Positions 42,788 through 52,302 of a stretch of DNA of 64,000 bases are shown here, one piece after another (the stretch's first letter is position 1; every line of letters starts with the position of its first letter). Origin of the DNA: NZQO01 sp964639255 (lineage in GTDB: Bacteria; Bacteroidota; Bacteroidia; Flavobacteriales; Flavobacteriaceae); NCBI GenBank assembly GCA_964639255.1, contig CAZXDP010000006.1, positions 18,510 through 82,509 on the forward strand. Direction: 5' to 3'. The translations under genes and the position numbers were made by a program. The notes under the pieces are model-generated. The model saw only the letters and a list, made by a program, of their open reading frames with translations, searched no databases and was not told the DNA's origin.

Positions 42788-44218
42788 TTATTTTATCTGT
42801 GAAACCCTTAGGGTATTCACCATGCCCTTATCAACCACTGGCATGGCAGCTAAGTTGATCAAGTACTCGCCTTTTTCAACAAAACCCCGTTGCTGTGCTA
42901 TCTTGTTCACGTCTTCTACGGTTTCATCGGTACTTACAAAGCGGTCGTAGTAGAAGGCCCGCACGCCCCACAATAAATTAAGGCGCGCCAAGATGCGTTT
43001 GTTGGAAGTGAAGGCCAAAATGTGCGATTTTGGACGCCAGGCAGATATTTGGAAGGCAGTGTAACCGCTATTGGTAAGCGTACAGATAGCCTTGGCCTCA
43101 ATCTCGTTTGCCATAATTGCTGCGTGGTAGCAAACAGATTTGGTTACGTAGCGGTTGGTACGCACGTGCGGAGGTTCGTGCGGAACCGAAATTAGCTTCG
43201 AATTTTCGACGCTCTTGCAAATATTGGTCATGGTTCGTATTACTTCCACCGGGTATTTTCCTACGGAGGTTTCACCGCTTAGCATAACGGCATCGGCTCC
43301 ATCCATAACGCTATTGGCCACATCGTTTACTTCGGCTCTTGTGGGGGTGAGCGAGGTGATCATGGTCTCCATCATTTGCGTGGCAATGATAACGGGTATA
43401 CGGGCTCGCTTCGCGGTGAGCACGAGTTCTTTTTGAATGAGCGGAACCTCCTCGGCTGGCACCTCCACCCCCAAATCGCCCCGAGCCACCATAAGTCCGT
43501 CGCAATAGGCTACGATTTTATCTATGTTCTTTACGGCATCGGGTTTTTCAATTTTTGCAATAATGGGAATTTTATATTCTGAATGTGCCTCGATAATCGC
43601 TTGGAGCTCTTTGAGATCTTGTGCATTTCTAACGAAGGATAGTGCAATCCAATCTACCTCCTGCTTCACGGCAAAAATGGCATCCTCTTTATCCTTTGCG
43701 GTAAGGGCGGGTAATGATATGTTGGTTTGCGGTAGGTTGACCCCTTTTTTGCTTCGCAACGGCCCGCCCTGTATCACCTTGGTTCTTACCTTATTCTTTT
43801 TATTGGTTTCCAATACCTCGAAAATAAGTTTACCATCGTCTAGAAGTATGCGTTCGCCCGCATTAACATCCTTCGGAAATTCATCATAGTTCATATATAC
43901 TTTGCTGGCGGTACCTTCAAATTCCTTTCCAGTACAAAAAAGTACCTCATCGCCAGGCGATAGTACGGCTTCCTCTTTCATCATTCCCACGCGAAGCTTT
44001 GGGCCCTGTAGATCGGCAAGGATGGCGGTATGGTGCCCCATCTCTTCGCTTAGCTCGCGAATGGTGGCGATACGTTTCTTAACATCGTCATAGTTGGCGT
44101 GCGAAAAATTGACGCGGAACACGTCCACCCCAGCCTTCATCATTTCACGCAAAGTTTCCTTATCTGAACTGGAGGGTCCCAGAGTAGCTACAATTTTTGT
44201 TCTCTTTTGGTTTGGCAT
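42788..44218 (-). CDS. pyk: Pyruvate kinase
   Basis: 476 residues. Last glycolytic step: phosphoenolpyruvate plus ADP to pyruvate plus ATP. N-terminal TKIVATLGPSS, the active-site Lys region IIAKIEKPDAVKN, MVARGDLGVEVP and ATQMMETM are all present; the C-terminal allosteric domain ends ...TLRVSQIK. Its ATG overlaps the stop of the upstream IPExxxVDY gene by one base, so the two are coupled. Confidence 0.96.
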   Translation of the reverse strand: MPNQKRTKIVATLGPSSSDKETLREMMKAGVDVFRVNFSHANYDDVKKRIATIRELSEEMGHHTAILADLQGPKLRVGMMKEEAVLSPGDEVLFCTGKEFEGTASKVYMNYDEFPKDVNAGERILLDDGKLIFEVLETNKKNKVRTKVIQGGPLRSKKGVNLPQTNISLPALTAKDKEDAIFAVKQEVDWIALSFVRNAQDLKELQAIIEAHSEYKIPIIAKIEKPDAVKNIDKIVAYCDGLMVARGDLGVEVPAEEVPLIQKELVLTAKRARIPVIIATQMMETMITSLTPTRAEVNDVANSVMDGADAVMLSGETSVGKYPVEVIRTMTNICKSVENSKLISVPHEPPHVRTNRYVTKSVCYHAAIMANEIEAKAICTLTNSGYTAFQISAWRPKSHILAFTSNKRILARLNLLWGVRAFYYDRFVSTDETVEDVNKIAQQRGFVEKGEYLINLAAMPVVDKGMVNTLRVSQIK

Positions 44219-44709
44219 TAGTCGTATATTAAATGGTTTTTCGATTTCAGCTTATCTAAGGAAACCTCATAGGCCGAAATAACTTGTTTAATCTCAGCAA
44301 TCTTTGATACATACTTTCGTATGGGCACAATGTCTTGATCTGTTTCGATTTTCAGGAAAAAATCTACTTTCTTGAATTCTGGCACCAGAAATTTTGTTAC
44401 CATCTCTTCGGTAGGTTCCGTTTCAAATAGGCTGCCACTCGCCGTGGTGCGCGCCGTTGTGGTTTTGCATTTGTTGGCCAATAAGCTAAAGGTGGTGTAC
44501 CGCTCCGTTTGGTCAAACTCATAAAGCTCAAAGAACACATCTAGACCATCGCTCGAGAAATCGAGGTCAGTTCTTCGTCGGTGCAGCCGCAGTCCCAGAT
44601 GTTTATTGAGGGTAAAAGCCATCTTGTAGGCTTCTGTACTGCAGTGAATGGCTATGAGCGAAAATTCATCGCTTGGCAATTCCTCTAAGACTAATTTGTG
44701 ATGTGCCAT
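44218..44709 (-). CDS. IPExxxVDY-family protein
   Basis: 163 residues. The name-giving motif appears as VPEFKKVDF near residue 115, followed by FLKIETDQDIVPIRKYVSKI. The N-terminal half has ELPSDEFSLIAIHC and an LGLRLHRRRTDLDF stretch. This family occurs in Bacteroidota, commonly just upstream of pyruvate kinase, as here; no function is established. It shares one base with the pyk start. Confidence 0.9.
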   Translation of the reverse strand: MAHHKLVLEELPSDEFSLIAIHCSTEAYKMAFTLNKHLGLRLHRRRTDLDFSSDGLDVFFELYEFDQTERYTTFSLLANKCKTTTARTTASGSLFETEPTEEMVTKFLVPEFKKVDFFLKIETDQDIVPIRKYVSKIAEIKQVISAYEVSLDKLKSKNHLIYD

Positions 44710-44802
44710 GGCAAATAGAATGGCTTAAAGGTAGCGATTGTAGGTTAGATTTGGCAACCTCACATTTTTAAATTAATGTGAAATATAGGTGGGTTCTTCC
44801 TA

Positions 44803-45549
44803 TTACAGATCTAAGTCTCGCTCAATGGCCGACTGGAATTTAAAATAGGCCCTTTTCGCAGCGCTTTCCTCAGCTTTTTTCTTGGAAGTAGCCCTTGCCT
44901 TTCCTACCACTTCATTATCTAGGGTGAGACGCACGGCAAAATGCTTTAGCTCGCTTTTACCGGTATCTTCATAAACCGAGAATTTGAAAGGCTTCTTGTT
45001 TTTTTGGCACCATTCGATAAACAGGCTTTTGTAGCTAATAATTTTGCCCTCCAGCCGTTCGATGTCAACATACGGTTTAATCACTCTTTTCTTGATGAAC
45101 TTCTCGCAATATTTAAAGCCGCGATCCAGATAGATGGCGCCTACCAAGGCTTCAAAAATATTACCGTGAATATTGCCTCCAAACTGGTTTAGGGGAATGG
45201 AAGTTTTTAGAAATGAGATGAGATTGAGGTCGCGTCCCAATTCATTTAAATGCTCCCTGCTTACAACCTTAGATCGCATTTTGGTAAGATAGCCCTCGTC
45301 CCCTTCGGGCACTTCGTTAAATAAATGCGCCGCAATAACCGAGCTTAACATGGCATCGCCCAAAAATTCCAAGCGCTCATAATTCTGTGGGGCGCCCTTT
45401 TTGTTTTTCTCGTTCATTGAACGATGGGTAAAGGCCTCTACATAAATAGATATATCCTTCGGTTTAAAACCTAAGATGCGCTTCATGGCGTAAAAAAAAT
45501 CCCCGTCCTTGGGGGTACGGGAATTAAATATGTTTTTTATGGATGCCAT
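44803..45549 (-). CDS. rnc: Ribonuclease III
   Basis: 248 residues. Cleaves double-stranded RNA in rRNA and mRNA processing. The catalytic signature YERLEFLGDAML (about 59-70) and EALVGAIYLDRG (about 131-142) supply the metal-binding acids; a C-terminal double-stranded RNA-binding domain (about 165-240) has KKPFKFSVYEDTG and ATSKKKAEESAAKRAYF. Last gene of acpP-fabF-rnc, 9 nt after fabF. Confidence 0.95.
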   Translation of the reverse strand: MASIKNIFNSRTPKDGDFFYAMKRILGFKPKDISIYVEAFTHRSMNEKNKKGAPQNYERLEFLGDAMLSSVIAAHLFNEVPEGDEGYLTKMRSKVVSREHLNELGRDLNLISFLKTSIPLNQFGGNIHGNIFEALVGAIYLDRGFKYCEKFIKKRVIKPYVDIERLEGKIISYKSLFIEWCQKNKKPFKFSVYEDTGKSELKHFAVRLTLDNEVVGKARATSKKKAEESAAKRAYFKFQSAIERDLDL

Positions 45550-45558
45550 TTACATAGA

Positions 45559-46812
45559 TTAGGCATCGATTTTCTTGAAAAGCACACAAGCATTATGGCC
45601 TCCAAACCCGAAGGTGTTGCTCATAGCCACCCTAATATCCCTTTGTTGTGCTTTATTGAGGGTAAGGTTAAGCGAGGGATCGATATTCTCATCTACCGTG
45701 GTGTGGTTGATGGTGGGCGGTACCAGACTATACTCCATGGCCAAAATTGAAGCGATGGCCTCAATAGCGCCTGCCGCACCCAGTAAATGACCCGTCATAG
45801 ATTTTGTGGAGTTGATGTTGATTTTCTTGGCGTGGTCGCCAAATACACTTGTTATGGCTTTTAATTCGGCCACATCGCCAAGGGGGGTGGAAGTACCGTG
45901 GGTGTTGATGGTATCTACATCAGAAGGTTCCAGACCCGCATCACGCAGACAATTGAGCATAACGCGTTCTACACCGATGCCATCTGGATGTGGGGCCGTC
46001 ATATGATAGGCATCGCTAGACATGCCTCCGCCGATAATTTCAGCGTAAATCTTTGCACCTCGCTTCTTGGCGTGCTCATATTCCTCCAAAATGAGCGCTC
46101 CCGCACCTTCCCCCAAGACAAACCCATCGCGGGTTGCATCAAATGGCCTTGAGGCGGTTTCTGGGCTATCGTTTCGGGTAGAGAGCGCGTGCATGGCATT
46201 AAAGCCGCCCATTCCCGCTTGGGTAACAGCGGCTTCGCTTCCGCCGGTTACGATAATATCGCAATGGCCCAAACGAATGTAGTTGAGCGCATCGATCATC
46301 GCATTGGCAGAAGAGGCACATGCAGAGACCGTTGTATAGTTGGGCCCCATAAAACCATGCTTGATAGAAATATTGCCAGGGGCAATATCTGCGATCATCT
46401 TAGGAATGAAGAAGGGGTTGAAACGCGGTGTTCCATCCCCTTCTGCAAAATTTATTACTTCATCTTGAAAGGTCTCTAGGCCGCCTATTCCGGCACCCCA
46501 GATAACACCCACCCGAAACTTGTCGATGGCATCCATATCGATCTTCGCATCGGCAATGGCCTCATCAGAAGAGACTAGGGCGTACTGCGCAAATCTGTCG
46601 AGCTTGCGGGCTTCCTTTCTGTCAAAATGATTTTGTGGATCGTAGTTCTTTATCTCGCAAGCGAATTTTGTCTTGAACTTCTCGGTATCGAAATAGGTAA
46701 TGGGAGCGCACCCGCTTTTGCCATTCTTCAAGCCTTCCCAATATTCGGGAATGCTATTGCCAATGGGTGTTAGTGCGCCAAGACCTGTAACAACAACTCG
46801 CTTTAACTCCAT
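45559..46812 (-). CDS. fabF: 3-oxoacyl-ACP synthase II
   Basis: 417 residues. Elongates acyl-ACP with malonyl-ACP. The Cys-His-His triad is visible in TVSACASSANAMIDA (Cys), NTHGTSTPLGD (His) and NSTKSMTGHLLGAAGAIEA (Lys, His). Length is normal. It follows acpP by 12 nt and precedes rnc by 9 nt, a fatty-acid synthesis operon arrangement seen throughout Bacteroidota. Confidence 0.97.
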   Translation of the reverse strand: MELKRVVVTGLGALTPIGNSIPEYWEGLKNGKSGCAPITYFDTEKFKTKFACEIKNYDPQNHFDRKEARKLDRFAQYALVSSDEAIADAKIDMDAIDKFRVGVIWGAGIGGLETFQDEVINFAEGDGTPRFNPFFIPKMIADIAPGNISIKHGFMGPNYTTVSACASSANAMIDALNYIRLGHCDIIVTGGSEAAVTQAGMGGFNAMHALSTRNDSPETASRPFDATRDGFVLGEGAGALILEEYEHAKKRGAKIYAEIIGGGMSSDAYHMTAPHPDGIGVERVMLNCLRDAGLEPSDVDTINTHGTSTPLGDVAELKAITSVFGDHAKKININSTKSMTGHLLGAAGAIEAIASILAMEYSLVPPTINHTTVDENIDPSLNLTLNKAQQRDIRVAMSNTFGFGGHNACVLFKKIDA

Positions 46813-46824
46813 AAAGAAACAGAT

Positions 46825-47061
46825 TTATTTTTTTGCTTCTTCTATGTAGGAAATGGCCTGACCAACCGTAGCAATATTCTCAGCTTGATCGTCTGGAATC
46901 TGAATGTCGAATTCCTTTTCAAATTCCATGATAAGCTCTACTGTATCAAGGGAATCTGCCCCAAGATCATTGGTGAAGCTTGCTTCGTTTACAACTTCGT
47001 TTTCGTCAACGCCTAATTTGTCTACGATGATTGCTTTTACTCTTGATGCAATGTCTGACAT
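46825..47061 (-). CDS. acpP: Acyl carrier protein
   Basis: 78 residues, acidic and helical. The phosphopantetheine-attachment Ser lies in the invariant GADSLDTVEL (about residues 34-43), and the second helix has EFDIQIPDDQAENI. It carries growing acyl chains in fatty-acid synthesis. First gene of acpP-fabF-rnc, with a clear -7 box upstream. Confidence 0.98.
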   Translation of the reverse strand: MSDIASRVKAIIVDKLGVDENEVVNEASFTNDLGADSLDTVELIMEFEKEFDIQIPDDQAENIATVGQAISYIEEAKK

Positions 47062-47092
47062 AATCTTTGTTTTTTAAATTTTAATTAAGTGG

Positions 47093-47100
47093 CAAAAATA
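47093..47100 (-). promoter_or_regulatory. -7 promoter box of acpP-fabF-rnc
   Basis: On the minus strand TATTTTTG matches TAnnTTTG, about 31 bp upstream of the acpP ATG, in a very AT-rich stretch. Confidence 0.55.
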
Positions 47101-47158
47101 AAATTTTTTAATTTAAAACGTCATTTATGCGCTAAAATGTGCTCACCAATTTAACAAA

Positions 47159-47194
47159 TTTTGGGCGAAGTAAAACCCTATTCCCTTACTTTTG
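47159..47194 (+). promoter_or_regulatory. Promoter of purN-rnhA
   Basis: TTTTG at 47159-47163, 23 bp, then TACTTTTG at 47187-47194, matching the Bacteroidota -33/-7 arrangement. It implies a transcript starting near 47200 and the ATG at 47247. Confidence 0.55.
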
Positions 47195-47246
47195 TGATTT
47201 ATTTTGCGATTGGCCTGCACAATCCATTTCAAAAACAACCTCCTTC

Positions 47247-47831
47247 ATGAAGCGCCTCGTAATTTTCGCCTCTGGCAGCGGTACCAATGCCGCAAATATC
47301 ATTTCTTATTTCCAGAAATCTGGGGTAACTAGGGTGACCCTCGTGCTTTCGAATAAAAAGGATGCGAAAGTGCTGGAGCGTGCCCACGATTTGGGGGTTG
47401 CATCCCGTTTTTTTACCAAGGAAGAACTCTATGATACTCAGGGTATACTCCCCTTGCTAAAGGAGCATCGACCAGACCTTATTGTACTTGCTGGATTTTT
47501 GCTGAAGTTCCCTTCGCACATCCTCCAGGAGTTCCCAGGCAAAGTAGTGAACATTCATCCTGCGCTGCTGCCCAAATATGGGGGCAAGGGCATGTACGGC
47601 GCCTTTGTGCACCAAGCGGTGATTGAAAACCGAGAGCTCGAATCTGGCATCACGGTGCACTTGGTCAATGACGCGTACGATGAGGGCGCCATTTTATTTC
47701 AGAAATCGACGCCCCTTTCAGCAAATGAGACGCCCGACAGCTTGGCGGCGAAAATCCACGAATTGGAGTATGAGTATTTCCCGAAGGTATTGGAGCAACT
47801 TCTCCTTTCAGAAGATTCTACCAAACCGTAA
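47247..47831 (+). CDS. purN: Phosphoribosylglycinamide formyltransferase
   Basis: 194 residues from MKRLVIFASGSGTNAANI. Transfers a formyl group from 10-formyl-tetrahydrofolate to GAR in purine synthesis. The active-site HPALLPKYGGKGMYG and the GITVHLVNDAYDEGAI (Asp) motif are present. An in-frame ATG at 47139 lies upstream of the promoter and was rejected. The RNase H gene begins 3 nt after its stop. Confidence 0.95.
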   Translation: MKRLVIFASGSGTNAANIISYFQKSGVTRVTLVLSNKKDAKVLERAHDLGVASRFFTKEELYDTQGILPLLKEHRPDLIVLAGFLLKFPSHILQEFPGKVVNIHPALLPKYGGKGMYGAFVHQAVIENRELESGITVHLVNDAYDEGAILFQKSTPLSANETPDSLAAKIHELEYEYFPKVLEQLLLSEDSTKP

Positions 47832-47834
47832 CAG

Positions 47835-48476
47835 ATGGCAAAAAAGCAGAAATATTATGTAGTGTGGTTTGGGAACCCTACGGGCATTTTCGACTCGTGG
47901 GAAAAATGCAAGAAGGCCATTACAGGAGTGCCGGACGCACAGTATAAGAGCTTTCAAACATTTTCGGAAGCGAAAAAAGCCTATTCTGGAGAGTATATAG
48001 ATTATAAGGGGAAGAAAAAAAACACAAAGGGCAAAACGCTCACTGCCAGGCAACGAGCGGCCATTGGCGAGCCCAATCTATACTCTATCGCAGTAGATGC
48101 AGCAAGTAGTGGCAATCCTGGGAAAATGGAATACCGCGGGGTCGACACCCAAACTGGACGGCAACTTTTTCATCAAGGGCCATTCCAGCAAGGTACCAAC
48201 AATGTGGGCGAATTTTTAGCTTTGGTACACGGACTGGCATATTTAAAGAAACAGGGCAGCGACCGAATTATTTACACCGACTCGAAAATTGCCATGGGTT
48301 GGGTGAGGCGTAAAAAGTGCAATACCAAGCTGAAACGCACCCCAAGGAACAAACCTGTTTTTGAATTGGTGGACCGCGCTGAAGCCTGGCTTCGCAACAA
48401 TTCTTATTCCACTAAAATAGTAAAATGGGAAACCAAGGCCTGGGGCGAGATTCCGGCCGATTTTGGCAGAAAATGA
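47835..48476 (+). CDS. Viroplasmin-type ribonuclease H
   Basis: 213 residues: an N-terminal caulimovirus viroplasmin (RNase H N-terminal) domain with KYYVVWFGNPTGIFDSWEKC (residues about 6-25) and YKSFQTFSEAKKAY, then an RNase H domain with catalytic acids in AVDAASSGNPG, VGEFLALVHGL and YTDSKIAMGW, and a final GEIPADFGRK. It removes RNA from RNA-DNA hybrids. Cotranscribed with purN. Confidence 0.92.
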   Translation: MAKKQKYYVVWFGNPTGIFDSWEKCKKAITGVPDAQYKSFQTFSEAKKAYSGEYIDYKGKKKNTKGKTLTARQRAAIGEPNLYSIAVDAASSGNPGKMEYRGVDTQTGRQLFHQGPFQQGTNNVGEFLALVHGLAYLKKQGSDRIIYTDSKIAMGWVRRKKCNTKLKRTPRNKPVFELVDRAEAWLRNNSYSTKIVKWETKAWGEIPADFGRK

Positions 48477-49073
48477 TCAGGACCGCCATTTGACCCAAAC
48501 GACAAATGCAGTGTCTTCTATAGCACTTCCCGTATTTGTGACAAAAACTGTGATATAATCGCCAGCATTAAAATCTATATTCAAGTTGTGTTCATTTAAT
48601 TGGCGAGTTGTATAAGTCACTGTGTGTACAGAACGTGTGGTACTACCATTGCGTACTCGAATTTCAAAAGGTTTTGTAGTATTGCCAGCAGCAGACATGG
48701 CTGTTGCGTATACTATCGTCCCATTAAATGGCATTATGGGACCACTGGTATTGACACGTAAATCTCCACCAAAGCGCAATGGCGCATTGGTTAGAACATC
48801 TCCTTTGTTATATTGAAGTGCCGTAGTTTCTGTACTCAACCATTTTCCACGTACATTATCGTACATAAATAGTTTATCCCCTATAACGGCCAGCTGCCCC
48901 ATAGCGGTACCCGTTGGGGTAGCCTGCGGTGCTAACTCTAGGGCAGGAAGGGAACCGGTTGGAACGTTGATCTCCAGCTGCGCCGTAGGCGACGTGGTGC
49001 CTATCCCTACTTGAGCGCGTGTTCCATACGTGCCTACTATCAACAACAAACCAAATGCGAATGTCCACTTCAT
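48477..49073 (-). CDS. Secreted protein with VGIGT head motif
   Basis: 198 residues: signal peptide (MKWTFAFGLLLIVGTYGTRAQ), directly followed by VGIGTTSPTAQLEI, a motif found at the start of many exported Bacteroidota repeat and tail-fibre-like proteins, then a beta-rich C-terminal part (for example FEIRVRNGSTTRSVHTVTY) that could be a jelly roll. Function unknown. An in-frame ATG 15 codons upstream would lead the signal peptide with unrelated residues. Convergent, zero gap, with the RNase H gene. Confidence 0.7.
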   Translation of the reverse strand: MKWTFAFGLLLIVGTYGTRAQVGIGTTSPTAQLEINVPTGSLPALELAPQATPTGTAMGQLAVIGDKLFMYDNVRGKWLSTETTALQYNKGDVLTNAPLRFGGDLRVNTSGPIMPFNGTIVYATAMSAAGNTTKPFEIRVRNGSTTRSVHTVTYTTRQLNEHNLNIDFNAGDYITVFVTNTGSAIEDTAFVVWVKWRS

Positions 49074-49294
49074 TTCCAATGTCTTAAATGTGCCACAATT
49101 GTAAGAAGAAGTGTACAATTCTCCGAAACTATTCGGTGTGTTCCTTAAATACTCGTTGAGTGGTTTGCGACATTGAATGCGTGTGAATGTAGTTACGCAT
49201 TCAGAAACTAAAAAAAATTTTATTATGCTAAGTTTCCTATTAGCGTCCGTAATTGCCAGGCTGTTAAAGAGCGCCGCAAACCATTTATTTTCCG

Positions 49295-49302
49295 TAAATT
49301 TG
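49295..49302 (+). promoter_or_regulatory. -7 promoter box of the PfkB kinase gene
   Basis: TAAATTTG matches TAnnTTTG, 23 bp before the ATG at 49326. The 252-bp spacer upstream otherwise shows only AT-rich sequence. Confidence 0.55.
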
Positions 49303-49325
49303 CACGCTCAAATCAAAACCATTTT

Positions 49326-50249
49326 ATGAGCAAGCTGGTTATTGTGGGCACCGTTGCCTTCGACGCAATTGAAACCCCATTCGGGAAGACAGATAAAATC
49401 CTTGGTGGAGCCGCTACTTACATTGGCCTGGCGGCTTCTCAAGTTGCTGCCGATGGCGCGATTGTTTCAGTGGTTGGGGGCGATTTCCCAGAAGAATACA
49501 TAGCCATGCTGAAAAACCATAATCTTGACGTTTCGGGATTGGAAGTAGTAGAATCGGGCAAAACATTTTTCTGGAGTGGCAAATATCGAAACGATATGAA
49601 CTCGCGCGACACCCTTGTCACCGAATTGAACGTGTTGGAGAACTTCCAGCCCCAAGTGCCCGAAAACTATAGAGATGCCGAGGTGGTTATGCTCGGCAAC
49701 CTACATCCGCTGGTACAGCTCAGTGTCATTGAGCAAATGCAAAATCCGAAACTGATCGTTTTGGACACCATGAATTTTTGGATGGACCATACGATGCCCG
49801 AGCTCAAGCAAGTAATTGCCAAAGTAGATGTCATTACCATTAACGATGAGGAGGCTCGGCAACTTACGGGAGAATATTCACTGGTAGTCGCTGCACAGAA
49901 GATTATGGAAATGGGGCCAAAATTTGTCGTGATCAAAAAAGGTGAACATGGAGCGCTACTATTTCATAATGAGGATGTGTTCTTCGCGCCGGCCCTTCCG
50001 TTGGAGGAGGTCTTTGACCCCACGGGGGCTGGGGACACCTTTGCCGGAGGGTTTACGGGCTATTTGGCCAAAACGGGCGACTATAGCTACGAGAATATGA
50101 AAAATGCCATTATCTACGGTTCGGCACTAGCTTCATTCTGTGTGGAGAAGTTTGGTACAGAGCGCTTGGTTTCCCTTACAAGAAAAGAAGTGCACCGCAG
50201 ATTACGGCAATTCCAAAACCTAACACAATTCGATATAGAATTAACATAA
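49326..50249 (+). CDS. PfkB/ribokinase-family sugar kinase
   Basis: 307 residues. The ATP-side signature DPTGAGDTFAGGF (about 237-249) with its catalytic Asp is intact, and an N-terminal ILGGAATYIGLAASQV segment binds substrate. The family phosphorylates sugars, nucleosides or related alcohols. It lies 54 nt upstream of a long PurF homologue, and both are likely cotranscribed, so a nucleoside or ribose-type substrate is an attractive but unproven guess. Confidence 0.9.
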   Translation: MSKLVIVGTVAFDAIETPFGKTDKILGGAATYIGLAASQVAADGAIVSVVGGDFPEEYIAMLKNHNLDVSGLEVVESGKTFFWSGKYRNDMNSRDTLVTELNVLENFQPQVPENYRDAEVVMLGNLHPLVQLSVIEQMQNPKLIVLDTMNFWMDHTMPELKQVIAKVDVITINDEEARQLTGEYSLVVAAQKIMEMGPKFVVIKKGEHGALLFHNEDVFFAPALPLEEVFDPTGAGDTFAGGFTGYLAKTGDYSYENMKNAIIYGSALASFCVEKFGTERLVSLTRKEVHRRLRQFQNLTQFDIELT

Positions 50250-50303
50250 GTATGCGCCCTGTGTATCGGGGTGTTTTTAGTTGAAAATAATTTTTCTGAA
50301 CCT

Positions 50304-52202
50304 ATGAGCGACGCTTTAAAGCACGAATGTGGAATAGCCATGGTACGGCTGCTAAAACCATTGGAGTACTATAAGGAAAAGTACGGCACTGCCTTTTACG
50401 GCATAAACAAGATGTACTTGATGATGGAAAAGCAGCACAACCGTGGACAAGACGGGGCGGGCTTTGCCAGCATCAAACTGGACGTGTCCCCCGGCGAGCG
50501 CTATATAAGTCGCGTGCGATCCAACAAATCGCAACCAATACAGGACATCTTCGCCCAGATTAATGAGCGCATTAACCAAGAATTTGAGTCCCATCCAGAA
50601 TATGTAGATGACGTTGCCGCCCAGAAAAAGAACATTCCCTATATCGGTGAGTTGTTCTTGGGCCACGTGCGCTACGGAACCTTTGGGATCAACAGCGTGG
50701 AAAATGTACATCCCTTTCTAAGGCAAAACAATTGGATGCACCGCAATTTGATTATTGCTGGAAATTTCAATATGACGAACACCAACGAACTTTTCAATAA
50801 TTTGATAGCGTTGGGAATGCACCCCAAGGAAAAAGCAGATACCATCACGGTTATGGAAAAAATAGGCCATTTCTTGGATGAAGGTGTGCGCAAACTGTAC
50901 AAAAAAGCCAAGAAAGCCGGGATGACCAAGATGGAAGCCTCACCTTACATCGTAGAGCACCTGGACGTGGCGAAGATTTTACGCAAATCGGCTCGCGACT
51001 GGGATGGCGGGTATGCCATGGCCGGCCTGTTGGGGCACGGTGATGCCTTTGTGCTGCGCGACCCAGCCGGTATTCGGCCCGCATACTATTACAAAGATGA
51101 AGAAGTGGTTGTGATTGCCTCAGAGCGGCCCGCCATTCAAACGGTTTTTAACGTTCCTTTTGAAGGTATTGAGGAGATTAAGCCCGGTCACGCGGTTATT
51201 ATCGAAAAGGACGGCACGTTAAAGGAGAAGAAGATCTTGGACGCGTTAGAGCGGAAATCCTGCTCTTTCGAACGTATCTATTTTTCCCGAGGAAGCGATG
51301 CAGAAATTTACCAAGAGCGCAAGGAATTGGGACGCTTGGTAATGCCCAAGGTGCTTGAGGCGATACAATACGACACCGAAAATACGGTTTTCAGTTTTAT
51401 ACCCAATACCGCCGAAACTTCTTTCTACGGAATGCTCGATGCCGCGCAAAATGAGCTCAACAAGCAGAAAAATGAAGCGATTTTGCATGAACGGGAAGCA
51501 TTGACCGTCGAAAGGCTGGAAGAAATTCAATCGCATAAAATACGTACCGAAAAAATAGCCATTAAAGATGTTAAGCTAAGAACTTTCATCACCGAAGATA
51601 GCAGCCGTGACGATTTAGTGGCCCACGTGTACGATGTAACCTACGGCGTGGTTAAGGCAAACGATAATCTGGTCATCATCGACGATAGCATAGTTCGCGG
51701 CACGACCCTTAAAAAGAGCATCCTTAAGATGCTAGATAGGCTAAACCCGAAGAAAATAGTCGTGGTTTCCTCTGCCCCACAGATTCGCTATCCAGACTGT
51801 TATGGCATCGATATGGCGCGCTTAGAGGATCTAGTCGCCTTTCAAGCGGCCTTGGCCCTGCACAAGGAACGGGGTACCTATGCAATCGTTGAGGAAATAT
51901 ACCATAAGGCAAAAGCTGAAATAACTAAAACTGGGGGAGAGCGCACCAACCACGTGAAGCAACTGTACGCACCGTTCAGCGATGAGGAAATTTCAGATAA
52001 GATTGCTGAAATAATCAGTACCGAAGACATACAAGCCGAGGTGAAATTAATCTTCCAATCGGTAGACGACCTGCACAAGGCGTGCCCCAAAAATTTGGGC
52101 GATTGGTACTTCACCGGAAACTACCCGACGGAAGGTGGTAAAAAAGTGGTCAATAGAGCCTATGTACATTTCTTTGAGGGAAATCCGGAGCGTGCGTATT
52201 AA
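50304..52202 (+). CDS. Long amidophosphoribosyltransferase-like protein (PurF paralogue)
   Basis: 632 residues, about 125 longer than classical PurF. An N-terminal class II glutaminase domain holds HECGIAM with the Cys at position 9 rather than after a processed propeptide of the usual form, plus HNRGQDGAG and LGHVRYGTFG. A PRPP-binding loop VIIDDSIVRGTT (about 450) marks the phosphoribosyltransferase domain; about 100 C-terminal residues have no obvious PurF counterpart. It may transfer ammonia to PRPP or a similar acceptor. An in-frame start 11 codons upstream is less likely. Confidence 0.85.
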   Translation: MSDALKHECGIAMVRLLKPLEYYKEKYGTAFYGINKMYLMMEKQHNRGQDGAGFASIKLDVSPGERYISRVRSNKSQPIQDIFAQINERINQEFESHPEYVDDVAAQKKNIPYIGELFLGHVRYGTFGINSVENVHPFLRQNNWMHRNLIIAGNFNMTNTNELFNNLIALGMHPKEKADTITVMEKIGHFLDEGVRKLYKKAKKAGMTKMEASPYIVEHLDVAKILRKSARDWDGGYAMAGLLGHGDAFVLRDPAGIRPAYYYKDEEVVVIASERPAIQTVFNVPFEGIEEIKPGHAVIIEKDGTLKEKKILDALERKSCSFERIYFSRGSDAEIYQERKELGRLVMPKVLEAIQYDTENTVFSFIPNTAETSFYGMLDAAQNELNKQKNEAILHEREALTVERLEEIQSHKIRTEKIAIKDVKLRTFITEDSSRDDLVAHVYDVTYGVVKANDNLVIIDDSIVRGTTLKKSILKMLDRLNPKKIVVVSSAPQIRYPDCYGIDMARLEDLVAFQAALALHKERGTYAIVEEIYHKAKAEITKTGGERTNHVKQLYAPFSDEEISDKIAEIISTEDIQAEVKLIFQSVDDLHKACPKNLGDWYFTGNYPTEGGKKVVNRAYVHFFEGNPERAY

Positions 52203-52302
52203 CTTTTTAAGTTAAATTTTCATCTAAGATGCCGTTTAACGATTTTTAAAAACACTTTATCTAAAAGTAGGAAAACACTTAATCCAGTTTGGAATTTTGG
52301 TC

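Noticed and set aside
41805..42950. Antisense frames across the T9SS-cargo gene
   Set aside because: Serine/proline-rich shadows of the beta-repeat gene; one runs on into the pyk 3' end. No domain or promoter.
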